Source of the DNA: Galeruca laticollis | Taxonomy: Eukaryota; Arthropoda; Insecta; Coleoptera; Chrysomelidae | Length of the DNA: 64,000 nt | Reading direction: 5' to 3' | Assembly (NCBI GenBank): GCA_963921935.1 | Contig: OY998176.1 | Span: forward strand, 53,097,813 to 53,161,812 | Program-made: the position numbers and the translations under genes | Notes under the pieces: model-generated | Told to the model about the DNA's origin: nothing | Seen by the model: only the letters and a program-made list of their open reading frames with translations | Databases searched by the model: none | Shown: in pieces, positions 1 through 11,100 of the stretch | Numbering within the stretch: the stretch's first letter is position 1 | Layout: each line of letters opens with the position of its first letter

Positions 1-37
1 GTGCAACTTCTTTCAGTGATTATAATTATCTAGGTAG

Positions 38-187
38 GAAATTGACTGTCTCGACCCTTACTTCGTGGAATATGCTCATATTAGTGTTTTTAAATGAAAC
101 TCAAGGTCTCTAGTTAATTCCACAATATAATACAAGTTATTGAAAATTCTAAGAAATTGACAATTGTTTCGATAAATCAATATCATC
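38..187. repeat. 150-bp dispersed repeat, copy 1
   Basis: This segment recurs at 28239-28388 in the same orientation with a single mismatch over 150 bases (AAG here, AAA there). The flanks of the two copies do not match. It has no coding potential and no terminal inverted repeats that I can see. It lies upstream of the first gene, while copy 2 lies in intron 3 of the malate-dehydrogenase-like gene. The identity is far higher than that of the other repeats in the window. Confidence 0.9.
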
Positions 188-436
188 TGGGTAAATAGTT
201 CGGAAGAATTGAGCCCAAGATCTCAAAAAAGAAGAAGAAGATGAATGCCCCATTGATTTACATTTTGCAATCAACTTCTTTTTTATTAGAAGACCTAACC
301 TAACTAGCCACCGCTCTAGTAAGTAGCACAGAAACTGATTGGTTCGTGAATCTATAATTTTAATATAATATTTTGACAACATCTTTTGACAACTAATTTT
401 CCAGAGCCAGAATTTTGATGAAATTAATTAGTTATA

Positions 437-496
437 ATGGCGTATTTATTCCACGAGCAAAAGAATAAAAAGTTGCAACATCATATGGACGATGAA
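437..496 (+). CDS. Unrecognised gene, exon 1
   Basis: It encodes the first 20 residues, starting MAYLFHEQKNKK, and ends at a GTGAGT donor in phase 0. The Met is the only start that reads into the donor. Confidence 0.65.
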
Positions 497-1839
497 GTGA
501 GTTTGAAATTTTTTTTATAAATTACCAGAAAATGATTGAAATTGTTATCTCTCACGATTAGACTTTCGCGGTTTTTCCGGCCTGCTCTAAGTAATTAAAA
601 TACCGGGTTCAATATATTGGAATAAATTTACCTAATTAACAATCTGCAATTAATGCATTTTTACTATTAACAGATTCACGTTTTGTTAGAATTTTTCAGA
701 TTACCGTAAATTAGTTGGAATTCGCAATGGCATTAATCTATTTGAACACGGACGGGAGTCCAAAATAAATTCCGAGTGTCCGATTTATGTACATGAATAT
801 AGTAAAATCCCAAGTTACAATGTAGTAAACAAAAATTTTGTTAACATGGGAGTAGTTGCTAGAAAAAATGAATGCGTAAAGTCTGTACATTATCAACACC
901 CAAAGAAAATGTTGAATAGAATAGAAGAAACGTTTTGGGCTACCTGGAAGCCGAATAAATGCAAAAATAAAGACGTTCAAACTGAAAAACCGAAAACACC
1001 ACATAAATCTCAATGTAGGCTAGAAAAAATAGAAAGAAATGACAAAGACAATACGCCTTACGGAGATGCAGCTGGTGAATTGATACAATATTTTAATAAA
1101 CCAAATTTCTCGTCCACTGGATCAGGCACTGGTAATTTTTTATTTATTTTAGATTATTTTAAGAAGGTATTAATAAAAAAATTATTCATCCATAGAACGG
1201 ATATAACGAATAGATTTAAGCAAAATACTTTCATCTTTACATGATTTTAGACGTGTTTTTCATTATATTAAACGTAACGCATTTACATTTATACAGGGTG
1301 GATAGTTTTTATTGAAACGATCTATATATTAATATAAGTATTTTGTTACAGAGGACAAAGAAGTTCGGAATCAATTCAAAACGATTTCTCTTTCTAAGCC
1401 TGCAGTAAAAATTACACCGTTTCCTGCAGTTGGAAATGATGATCCAGTTGAAAAATCACCGGAAACGATACACGAACCACCACCAGTCAAAACAGTTGTT
1501 TCAGTTGATACCATCAAATCCTTATCCGCTGAAAAACTGAGTCACATTTCTCTTGTCCGTAAAGATGAAAGCGACATTAATAACGAGGTGAAATTATTCA
1601 AACATACAGATTCGTTTGTAATTAACGAAAAGAAGAAGTTGGAACCGAAAGAAATCCATTTTCAACAACCGAAATGCATAAAGTTGTATAAAAAATCACC
1701 AGGGAATAATTATATAAAAGGTGGTTCTTATCCGTTGAAAGTTTCGAAGAAAAAAGAGCCGACAATGAGAAATTTTAGATTAGGTCCACCTGGGCAGCTT
1801 ATTGTGACCGGTAGTTCTTACAACAAAAATGTTCGGTGA
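437..1839 (+). CDS. Unrecognised three-exon gene, 329-residue basic protein
   Basis: Three exons join in frame: 437-496, 690-1131 and 1352-1839 (990 nt, 329 residues plus TGA). Intron 1 (497-689) has gtgagt and ttgttag ends; intron 2 (1132-1351) has gtaatt and ttacag ends. I chose the ATG at 437 because it opens an exon with a strong donor and the phase carries across. The protein is Lys-rich without a signal peptide or membrane segment. Visible landmarks are an ETFWATWKP stretch in exon 2, a Pro/Val/Lys-rich middle, and a conserved-looking end reading RNFRLGPPGQLIVTGSSYN. An AATAAA signal touches the stop codon. I recognise no family. Small basic proteins of this kind in insects are often testis or ciliary components, but that is only a guess. 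Intact splicing and frame argue for a working gene. Confidence 0.75.
690..1131 (+). CDS. Unrecognised gene, exon 2
   Basis: The acceptor is TTTTGTTAG at 681-689. A second possible acceptor (TTTCAG at 694-699) would enter in a phase that no donor of exon 1 supplies, so 690 is preferred. The exon ends in phase 1 at the GTAATT donor. Confidence 0.7.
1352..1839 (+). CDS. Unrecognised gene, exon 3 with stop
   Basis: The acceptor TTTTGTTACAG precedes it. The exon enters in phase 1 and runs open to TGA at 1837-1839. It carries the Pro-rich EPPPVKTVVSVD stretch and the terminal RLGPPGQLIVTG block. Confidence 0.75.
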
Positions 1840-1845
1840 AATAAA
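1840..1845 (+). terminator. Poly(A) signal AATAAA
   Basis: AATAAA starts directly after the TGA stop of the 437-1839 gene, which implies a very short 3' UTR. Confidence 0.55.
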
Positions 1846-1931
1846 AACGATTTGAATATATTTTGAGTGCTTTATTAATTTAACAAGGATGAATGAATTT
1901 GTAAAGGAGTGTGTAATATTTTATTAAATTC

Positions 1932-1968
1932 AGCCAAGCGCTTTCGACATTACGTCATCATCAGGGCT
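1932..1968 (-). ncRNA. Hammerhead-ribozyme motif (Penelope/retrozyme type)
   Basis: Read on the minus strand, the 37 nt fold as a hammerhead. AGCC (stem I) precedes the invariant CTGATGA. A stem II follows with GAC/GTC arms and a GTAAT loop, then the invariant GAAA. A tiny stem III (AGC/GCT) comes next, then U as the nucleotide at the cleavage site, and GGCT closes stem I. Very short stem III hammerheads are known from Penelope-like retroelements and animal retrozymes. The flanking AT-rich repeat (about 1900-2230) would be the rest of such an element, but I found no reverse transcriptase next to it. Confidence 0.65.
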
Positions 1969-2639
1969 CTAAAATAAATTACATACACTACAAACTACTG
2001 TCCACTGTGGGTTATCTGTTCTACTGTCCTATTAAACTAACATAACAGTAAATGTAACTTACTTCGTCAGTCGGTCCAGAGACATATTAAAGTTGTCCAC
2101 ATAATTGCGTTTGTCAGTTAAACATGGTAAACAAACAACACATTACACATTTAAACAAATCAAACTCACACAAACCATATCCACCGTGGCCTTTCCAACC
2201 TGATCTTTCAAATTATATCGACCAACTAATGGAATTTTTAATCAAGTTGTTGAAATGAAAGGAAAGAAAAAGTAACATTTTTGTTGAGTCAAAAACCCGA
2301 TCTTAAAACGAGGATTATTATTATGATGAAAAATGGTAGTGTCTAAAGTTACAAAGATCACAAATATACTGGAAATTACTGAGTGAAAGTTAATAAAATT
2401 AAAATTAAATTGACTGATACAATTTAAAATTGAGCTCATTACACAAACATGGCTTCAAATTATACGAAACAAATCGCGCGGACTAATCCAGAAGGCACGC
2501 CCCGAACAACTTGAAAAGAGGTGTGAAAGTTGAATTAATATTAATCTGAGTGTTGATACAACAATCGCTCCTTCTGCACTCTCTGTATATCTCTAGATCT
2601 TCCAGAAGGTTAAGTTTGTGGAAATTCCGTGAAAAACAT
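1969..2639. other. Non-coding stretch between hammerhead repeat and Gypsy relic
   Basis: No gene is supported. The first 250 bases are probably the body of the hammerhead-bearing repeat. Further on I see only short broken frames. No long terminal repeat matching the related Gypsy copy at 45710-49700 is present, so the relic that follows lacks a visible 5' LTR. Confidence 0.4.
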
Positions 2640-3355
2640 TTGTGCAAAATTCGATGGAAAAATGTCGTGGATCAAATTTTGTGAAACAGTTTGAAGCAGC
2701 CGCTAGAGTGAATAATTGGTCCGTTAGAGAAAGGCAGTGAACTTAACTATCGCGCTTCGGGGAGATGCCTTAGATGTACTTCAGACAATACCACTTGAAG
2801 AAACGGATGACTTCAAGTAGATGAAGAAGAGGTTGGCCATGCGTTATGGCCACGAACATCTACAGCACTTGTACCAATCCCAGCTGAAGAACCGAAGGCA
2901 GAAACGTGATGAAGCCCTTCAAGAGTCTGAAGTGGAAATTGCCCGATTAACTCGATTCGCTTATCCATCAGCACCAGAGAACATGATGGAATGTCTGGGC
3001 ATCCATGCCTTTATCGATGGCTTACGCGACCCCGATATGCAAAGGACGCTTCGTTTAGCCCATCCCAAAACATTAGTTGACGCATTGACAGCTGCTCTTG
3101 AATATGAAGCAGCAACGAAGGCTATGGGATATAACAAAATTCCTCCAAGAAGCAGGTGACGAAGACAGATTTGACCAGTTCGTCAGTTTAATAAAAAGTA
3201 TGATGGACAAGAAGCCGAAGAAGATCAAATGCCAGAAGTGTGGCGAGCTAGAGCACGTACGCAGTCCGTCTAAGCGCCCCAAGACTCCTGTAACCCAAGA
3301 ACTCCAGTCACAGGGGAAATCAGACAGTGGTGAACATCCAACTACTGACGGTCAT
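2640..3355 (+). pseudogene. Ty3/Gypsy gag relic with CCHC knuckle start
   Basis: Broken Gag frames read KFDGKMSW, then ALRGDALDVLQTIPLEE, a stop, and an open block at 2821-3155 (ARLTRFAYPSAP, FIDGLRDPDMQRTLRLA) typical of Gypsy capsid. A shifted frame then gives CQKCGELEH, the first part of a nucleocapsid zinc knuckle. At least two stops and one frameshift destroy the gene. Downstream the sequence jumps straight to the end of Pol, so protease, reverse transcriptase and RNase H are deleted. Confidence 0.75.
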
Positions 3356-4091
3356 GCCCTGTAGACTATTCACAATGCAACAAGTCGAAATCTAAGGAAG
3401 TTGCAGTTTTAAGAATTACAGTAATCTATGAAGAATGGTCACCCACCAAGATCGGAGAAGATCAGGAGAATGATCCTTGCCTGAAGAAGATTCGGCAATG
3501 GATGGAAGAAAATCGGCGACCTACCTGGCAAGAAGTGTCAAGATTTTCACCGAAACTCAAGGCCTATTGGGCTCAGTGGGACTCCCTTGTCCTGGAAGGA
3601 GGGCTGTTGAAAAGAGTCCTTGAAAACGATGATGGTTCCGAGATGAGGAGACAGCTAGTTATCCCTAGAACGAGAGTAGCTGAGGTACTGAAGAAGTTAC
3701 ACACAGTCCATCGGGAGGTCATCTGGGATTGAAGAAAACCCTTCAGCGAGTCCGTGAAAGGTTTTATTGGATGAACAGCTCCGACGATGTGAAGGACTGG
3801 TGTAAGAAATGTACGACTTGTGCTACGAGTAATGGACTACATCGCAAGAGAAAGGCACATATGAAACAGTATAATGTTGGAAGCACTTTCGAAAGGATTG
3901 CTTTAGACATCGCTGGACCATTTCCGACGCCAGAAAATGGGGGTAACTACATCCTGGTTGTAATGGATTATTTCACAAAGTGGGTGGAAATTTACGCGAT
4001 CCCGAATCAAGAGCCCACAACAGTTGTGGATGTAATGGTGAAATAATTTATCAGCCGATATGGAGGGCCACAGTGACCAGAGAAGAAATTT
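3356..4091 (+). pseudogene. Ty3/Gypsy integrase relic
   Basis: Starting with a block that corresponds to the linker before integrase (EEWSPTKIGEDQEND), this is a diverged copy of the Pol at 46188-48353. It contains the HHCC zinc region (the first His lies near a frame break at about 3700), CKKCTTCATS, then ALDIAGPFPT with the first catalytic Asp and the MDYFTKWVEIYAIPNQE block. A frameshift lies near 3700-3730 and a TAA follows VKQ at about 4045. Homology stops near 4091, just after the point where the second catalytic Asp should come. Confidence 0.8.
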
Positions 4092-4875
4092 CGATTGTAA
4101 TCGATTGTCGCGTTGAATAGCACTATTGATATCACATACATGCGTTTATAAACCGTTGTTGCCGTGTTGTTCGTCGTTTCCACGTCGTTCGTCGTTGCTC
4201 TCAAATAACCAAATTTCATATCTTGTTATTCGTGTTTCGCAGTTCCATCAATGAAAACTGAAGTTAATGCCACGTGACTTGATTTATACCAATCATTTTA
4301 AACTCAAAACTGACACTACTGTTTTTACGGTCAGTCAAGAGAGGCGCTACATAAGCTACTATTTATTGATGCACTTCGGCAGCATGAAATGAGGAAAACT
4401 ATTGGTGCTACCAGCTGTCGAATTGAAAGCACTAATCAGATTCACTCTTGTGATGCGCGATTTCTATATGTGAAGTTGACATTTCTTACTTGACGTGGCG
4501 CTGTTTACGATACGAGCTTGTGGTTTGGTTTGGTTATGACCAATCAAATTTCGACAACGCCAGCAACGAAAAACGATATAAATTGGTCGACTCTGGAACA
4601 ACTGTGAATAACGAATCGCCAGCAATTTGGAAAAGACGGCAAGCAACGAACAACGGGAACAACAGAGTTTATAAATCCACCTTTATAGACACACTGTATA
4701 TACGATTTTCTTTTCAAATAAACTTCCCGTCCACTTCCTATGTAACTAAAAATGATAGGACGCACCATTTTAGATCAACTGCGAATATCTAAAAAAACAC
4801 ACTTTTAGTTCTGACAACTAATACTTGGACTTGTCATTTTGACATGTTTCAATCAATAACATAAATTCCAGTACC
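4092..4875. other. Non-coding region upstream of the MDH-like gene
   Basis: No gene is supported. The stretch must hold the promoter and 5' UTR of the MDH-like gene, but I cannot point to a convincing core promoter. Segments near 4145-4200 and 4630-4690 look weakly inverted relative to each other (TTTATAAAC plus GTTGTT-rich tracts), which may be an old MITE. Confidence 0.35.
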
Positions 4876-5172
4876 ATGATTTCCTCAGTAATAACCATTT
4901 TAAACAAGCGACTGAACTCGAAAAATATCCACTTGAGAGAAAAATCCACTGTGCCTCCGCCGAAACAGCCTATCGTTACCCTATTGAACGCCGCTAGCGG
5001 GGTTGGCAAAAATGTAGCGCTGTTATTAAAACAGAGTCCACATATAGGAGAGTTAAGATTGTATGATACAAATAAAGGAATACGTGCAATTTCCGAAGAT
5101 TTGAGCCACATTGATACTAAAACGCAGATAAAATCTTTTATCGGTCAGACAGTTTTAAAGAATGCAATCACC
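4876..5172 (+). CDS. MDH-like gene, exon 1
   Basis: It encodes residues 1-99 and ends in phase 0 at GTAAGT. An in-frame TGA at 4840-4842 lies upstream with no other in-frame ATG between, which fixes the start. It covers the presequence and the Rossmann fold through DLSHI. Confidence 0.9.
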
Positions 5173-8100
5173 GTAAGTACATTAGTTTCTTTCCATGAAG
5201 GTAATACTGATATTAAGGTTATACGAATGAATTTTAGATCTAAGAATACAACATCTCTTTGTGTTATTCGTCGTTATCAATTAGAAGCTAATCATTATTT
5301 GACATTCCTTTAAATGTATTAATAAGCTTTACTTCATTTTTCATTTGGGCTAAACTTTAGTATGCCACCGGTAGAATTCTGGGTTCATATTTTTTTACAA
5401 ATTGGTCACAAGCTGCGGGAACAAATACTTTTCGAGATATACATTTTCAAAATTGCTAAAATTCACTTCACGTTGTTGAACCATTCTCCATGTTTCTCCA
5501 TTCATATAGAGGAAGTGGTCCGAATATGGGCCATGCATTTAATATGGGCCCCCAAACTATCTGTGAAACCGGTAGCGTCATCTATTAGAAAAATGTCAAA
5601 ATGTGCTATAGGGCACCTCTTCTACGCTATATTATAGATGCCGCGGTCAGTACACTTGTTGATGTTGAATGGTGTGGTGCTTTTGCTCTTGACCTTGGAC
5701 AGAATTTTATTGGGTAAGTTTATACTGAGTGATATTTGTGTTTTTTGATATTATTTAGGAACTGATATATATCAGTCTGACAGAAGAAAGGACGAAAAAG
5801 AGATTCTAGCGTAGATTATGAACAATAAATATTTACAAACATCATAATTTAATATTTTTTATGAATGTAAACAGTTTGAAATATGGGCGCCTAGCGTGAG
5901 TTAAATATGGGCCAGGGGCCCATATTCAGAACGTAATAATAAGGCCATCTATTTTTTACAGGTTAACAATGTCTGCCAAAAATAGAAAATTTATTTGTCA
6001 AAATCTGCGAAAAAAATGGAACCAGGAAGACATGAAGAAAGCTGTATCTGCTGTAGAGCAGGGAAACATGGGATTAAAACGTGCCTCCAAAAGTTTCCAG
6101 GTGCCAAGAACGACTTTACAGAGAATGGTAAAAAAAGTCAAAACCAACGATTTTCCAATTGCTAATATTATAAATTCTAAATTGGGACGAAAACCAGTTC
6201 TTGGATACGCCATAGAAGAAGAATTGGTTGAATATATTCTCAAAATGGAGTCTCAGTTTTATGGTTTAACCAGAAAAGATCTGTGTAGAATGGCATACAC
6301 ACTGGCTATTAAAAATAAAATCAAAAATCCTTTTAAAAATGGTATAGCTGGTCGTACCTGGTTAGACGCTTTTTTAAGAAGACATAAAAATGTACTGTCC
6401 CCCCGAAGACCAACTGGAACCTCTTTTGCAAGGGCTTTGGGATTCAACGAGGAAAATATCAAAATATTTTTCGATAACCTTGAGGTACAATATGAAAAAC
6501 ATAACTATGGTCCGCATCAAATATATAACGTAGACGAAACTGGTCTTTCCGTTGTACCATCAAGAATTCCTAAAGTCATTGGCCGAAAGCGAAAACGTCA
6601 GATTGCTGCCATTATATCGGCTGAGAGAGGTTCGCTAGTGACTATGGTTGCATCAATGAGTGCAGGAGGGCAATTTGTTCCCCCAATGTTGGTCTTCCCG
6701 AGAAAAAATAGAAACGATCAGCTTATGCGCGGAGCACCACCTGGAAGTATTTATGCAGTACATCCAAGTGGCTGGATCCAGCAAAATTTATTCACCGAAT
6801 GGTTCAAACATTTTCTCCAGTTTGTAAAGCCAGCTGAGGAGTTACCTATGTTGCTTGTAGTAGATGGACATTACAGTCACACTAGAAATTTAGAAATTAT
6901 AAACTTGGCAAGGGAAAATAATGTCTTCATCACTCCCTCCTCACTCGACACATAAACTCCAACCCATTGACAAAACGTTCATGGGACCACTAAAAGCGTA
7001 CTACAGCGAAGAGGTTAGAACTTGGATTCGGGTTAATAACAGAGCCTTATCACAATTTGATCTAGCAGAATTATTGGGTAAAACTGTTCTGAAATGCCAG
7101 ACGGCAGAAATAGCTACAAATGGATTTAAAGTAACCGGAATATGGCCAATAAATAAACACATTTTTGCAGATGCTGATTTTATTGCTGAAAAAATTGAAG
7201 CTGAAAAAACCTGTAACTCAACTGAAACTCAGCTGGAAGAACCGACATGTGACCATTCCAAAACTGTTTCTTCAGAAGGTATATCAATTCGTTCAGAAGA
7301 TCAACAACCGGGTTATTCTAAAGACCCCGATCCACCATTAAGGGTCACAATGGCCCCATCAACTGTGCTATTAGGAGACTGTTCAAAAACCTTCGTGAGC
7401 CCATTCGTTCTTTCCCCTGTCCCATCAGTTACAAAAAGAGCGTCTACAAGAGGATGAAAAACCTCTCGTTCCCAAATTATAACTTCATCTCCATATAAAT
7501 CAGATCTTGAATTATCGATTGAGAAAATAAGGAAATCAAAAGAAGGAAGCGAAAAGAGGAAAGTATTTTCAGATGAATCAAAAGAAAGTGTGAAGACAAA
7601 CGAGGAAAAGGAAAAGCGAAAATTATCTATGGAAAATGGAAAATAAAAAAAAAGTAAAGAAACCCAAAATAAAAGCAAACACCAGATACAGCTCAGATGA
7701 AGAAGAAGAGGAAGATGAATTTTTGCCAGCTGACGATGACCTTGACCCAGACCCAGACCAGATCGGTGAGTACACTCCTGGCAGTAATGATCCTACATGT
7801 CAGACAAAGAAGGGAAAGGGAAAGCAAAAGCGAAAGTTATCTATGGTAAATTTAAAAAAAAAGTAAAGAAACTCAAAATAAAAGCAAACACCAGCTACAG
7901 CTCAGATGAAGAGGGAGAGGAAGATGAATTTTTGCATGCTGACGAGGACCTTGACCAGATCGGCGAGTACACTCCTGGCAGTAATGACGCTACATGTCTA
8001 TTTTGCGAAACACGATTTTCAGATGATACCAGAGGAGAAACCTGGGTTCAGTGTTTAATGTGCAATCTCTGGGCACATGACCAATGTTCCGGAGCAGAAA

Positions 8101-11100
8101 AAGACACTTACTTTTGTGATTTTTGTCAGTAATTTAGTTCGTTTTTTTTAATAAAACATGTTTATTTTTACTTTGACATTTATTTTTGCTGTTTTATTTT
8201 GTACTTTTTATTGTAGAAAGAAAATTTATATATTTTTTAGGGGGCCCATATTTCATACTGTCTGACCCGTTTCAAAAAAGTGCCTCTCTTTATATATTTC
8301 TCTGTAAAACCAACAAACTTCATTTAAAAAAAAACAGGTTTTGCAGTTTTGTTACTAAGGTCTTATAGTATGTATAGATGATTTAAGACATTGTTATAAA
8401 AAAATAATAAGCAAGTTACGAAAAAAAAACAAATGGGGGGCCCATATTCGGACCACTTCCTCTATTTGTTATTGTTGTTTATTGATTGGTGGATGATTGA
8501 CTGATGTTTAAAAATGTCGAATAAAAGAGTCTTGTCACGCCAACTGAATGTTACTTCCATTCTTCATGAAATTCTATAAAAAACTATCTACTGCGCGATG
8601 GTAGCAGGGCGTGATTATTAATTTATTAATTTCGTATCTTTACTTCTCCAGAATCATCTTTGTTTATTCTTAACCATTGTACTTTAGAAATTTTCGTTTG
8701 TGGTATTTAACGTTTTTTCAGCTGTAGAATTAAAATTAAAAAATGCGCCCTCGAGTATTTTTGAGAATGTTCGAGATCGAGGTTAGGAGCGTTCGGAGCG
8801 ATAAGTACCTACCTACTTACAAGCTAGCTAGCGAATTGCGAATTTTAAACGAAGTGTTTAGGTGTTGTTCTACTGTTGTATTCTGATTGTATCAGTTTTG
8901 TACATTTCTTCTTTGGACTAAACTCTTCTACGCAGTAAAATTATTAATAAAGCAAAAGAGAACGTTGGCTTAAAGGCGTTAATCGTGTTGCAACAACATC
9001 TGCTAACGAAGCCGAATGTTCAAAAGCAGTACGCGCGGAGTATATACAGCAATTACCGATCTAGACGATGATGCAACGACGGCAAGCTCCACGGTTTCAA
9101 AAGCGAAAAAAAGGAAGTATGATGAATCATATATCGGATTTGTTTATTCCAACGGTTCACCTCTCTGCATGTGATGTAGTATATTGCTTACTAATAGTTC
9201 CATGACACCTGCCAAGTTGCGCCGACATTTGGAAACTGTACACCCCGAGTCTAAAGACCACAATAAAGAGAATTTTTTGTACGTAAAAAAGAACAATTAT
9301 TGGAAAGTCAAAAAACAATTATGCTTGTAACCCAAACTATCAATGAAAAGGCCATGGAGGCATCATATTTAGTTAGCTATCACATTACACAAGCAGCTGA
9401 AGCACACACTATCGCTGAGAAAGTAATACATCCATGTGTGTTAGACATAATAAAAAGTATGCTAGATGTGCCGCTATCAAACGATACTGTTCATGATCTG
9501 GCAAACCACGTCAAACAAGAACTAGTTACACGTCAACAAAAAACACGATTCGTCTTGCAAATGTATGAGTCGACTTGTTGGTCTCGCTATCTTGCTGGTT
9601 ATCGTGAAATATCCATATGAAAGTTATTTTGAAGAAGACATACTTATATGTTCATCGCTGCCCACAAACACTACCGGAGAAGAAATGTTTAATAAAATAA
9701 ATATATTTTTTGAAGAAAATAATCTCAGTTGGAGCGATTGCATTGACATTTGTACAGATGGGACCAAGGCGATGACGGGTAAAACAGCAAGAGCAGTGTC
9801 ACTAATAAAAAATAAAGCGCCTAATTGTAGTTCCAGCCATTGTATCCTGCATAGATAAACACTTGCGATGAAGCAAATGTCGTCAAATTTAAAATGAGTT
9901 ATTGATGAACCGGTAAAAATAATTAATATTATCAAATCCCGACCACTACAATCCCGATTGTTTTCATTATTATGGCAGCAAATATAAAACACTGCTGCTT
10001 CATACAGAAGTGCGATAGCTGTCTCGGTGTAAAACTTTAACAAGGCTATTTGAACTTAGAGCCGAGTTACAAATGTTTCTTTCAAATACTTCTTTTAATT
10101 TGAAAGGTCGTTGATTGTTACCACTGTCTTTTATGGCAGATATCTTTCAAAAACTAAACGAATTAAATTTATCATTGCAAGGTAAACAGACAACAGTGTT
10201 CCAGGCCTGTAACAAAATAACTGCCTTCAAAAGAAAATTAGGTTTTTGGATTATTTGCGTTGGTAAAGGAAAAATAAATAGCTTTACCTCACTTAGTGAG
10301 TTTGTTAGCGATAACGACTCAGAAATGTTTCAAGATGATGTATTTGAAGAATTGGTCCAATATCTCACTTCGATGCGCGCATCTTTCGAGAAGTATTTTC
10401 CCGAAGAACAGAAAACAAAAAGGAAACTGAATTAATGGATTCATAATCCTTTTCATCCAACTTGCAAAAGCCCGAAAGTATGTCACACGAGATATATGAA
10501 TCTCTTTTAGAAATGCCGTCAGATACAAGTATGGAGTCACAATATCCAATGCTTGCCAAAATGGCTCTGAATATTCTTCTCCCGTTCCCAATAACATATT
10601 TGTGAGAAACAGGATTCTCAACCTATGCAGCCACGAAAAGAAAATACAATAGAATGGACGCCGAACCTGATATGAGACTTCAACTGTCTTCTATGAAACC
10701 TGACATCAACCAGTTGATGAAAAATTAAAAACAGTTTCATACCTCCCATTGGTTAGATTTGTTTTCTTTTTTAACCCATTAACACTCAAATTATTTTTTT
10801 TTTCAAATATTTTTGTAAAATATAAATAAGGTAAGGTGGGTCAAGTGTGTAAGGGAATTTCCATAGTTGAATTTTAACTAACAATGAAAAATCGCTCTTA
10901 CTAAATTTATGAGTTTTTGCGTGTGTCGTATCATTGTGATCATTCAACTATTAACTGATAAGGTATGTTCAACAAAAAAACAATATTTGCGATTTTTCAA
11001 TGCAAATTTTTTTTGACGTGCATATTACGCACTTGCTCCCAGTGATGGATTTAGGCCTAGGCCCGTGAGGCCCGGGCCTAGGGCGGCAGAATTTGAAGGG

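Larger units (their letters stand above)
5509..8462 (+). mobile_element. pogo/Tigger-superfamily DNA transposon, 2954 bp
   Basis: The inverted ends are identical over 24 bases, starting GAGGAAGTGGTCC and ending ATATGGGCC. The insertion is flanked by TA at 5507-5508 and 8463-8464, the pogo/Tc1 target duplication. The block AATATGGGCC recurs inside both ends (5523, 5541, 5904 and inverted at 5917, 8243, 8439), so the element has subterminal repeats. It encodes a transposase with a C-terminal zinc finger. A frameshift and a stop make this copy inactive, but the intact ends suggest it could be moved in trans. Confidence 0.9.

Noticed and set aside
4145..4690. Possible MITE upstream of the MDH-like gene
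   Set aside because: The inverted similarity is patchy and without clear ends or target duplication, so I did not list it as an element.
5509..8462. Long plus-strand frames as host exons inside MDH-like intron 1
   Set aside because: Terminal repeats, TA duplication and the DDE transposase motifs identify a transposon.
8465..8940. Left terminus of the hAT-ZBED relic
   Set aside because: No sequence matching CAGCGGTTCTCAAA or the octamer GTGTAGCA was found, so the left boundary stays open.
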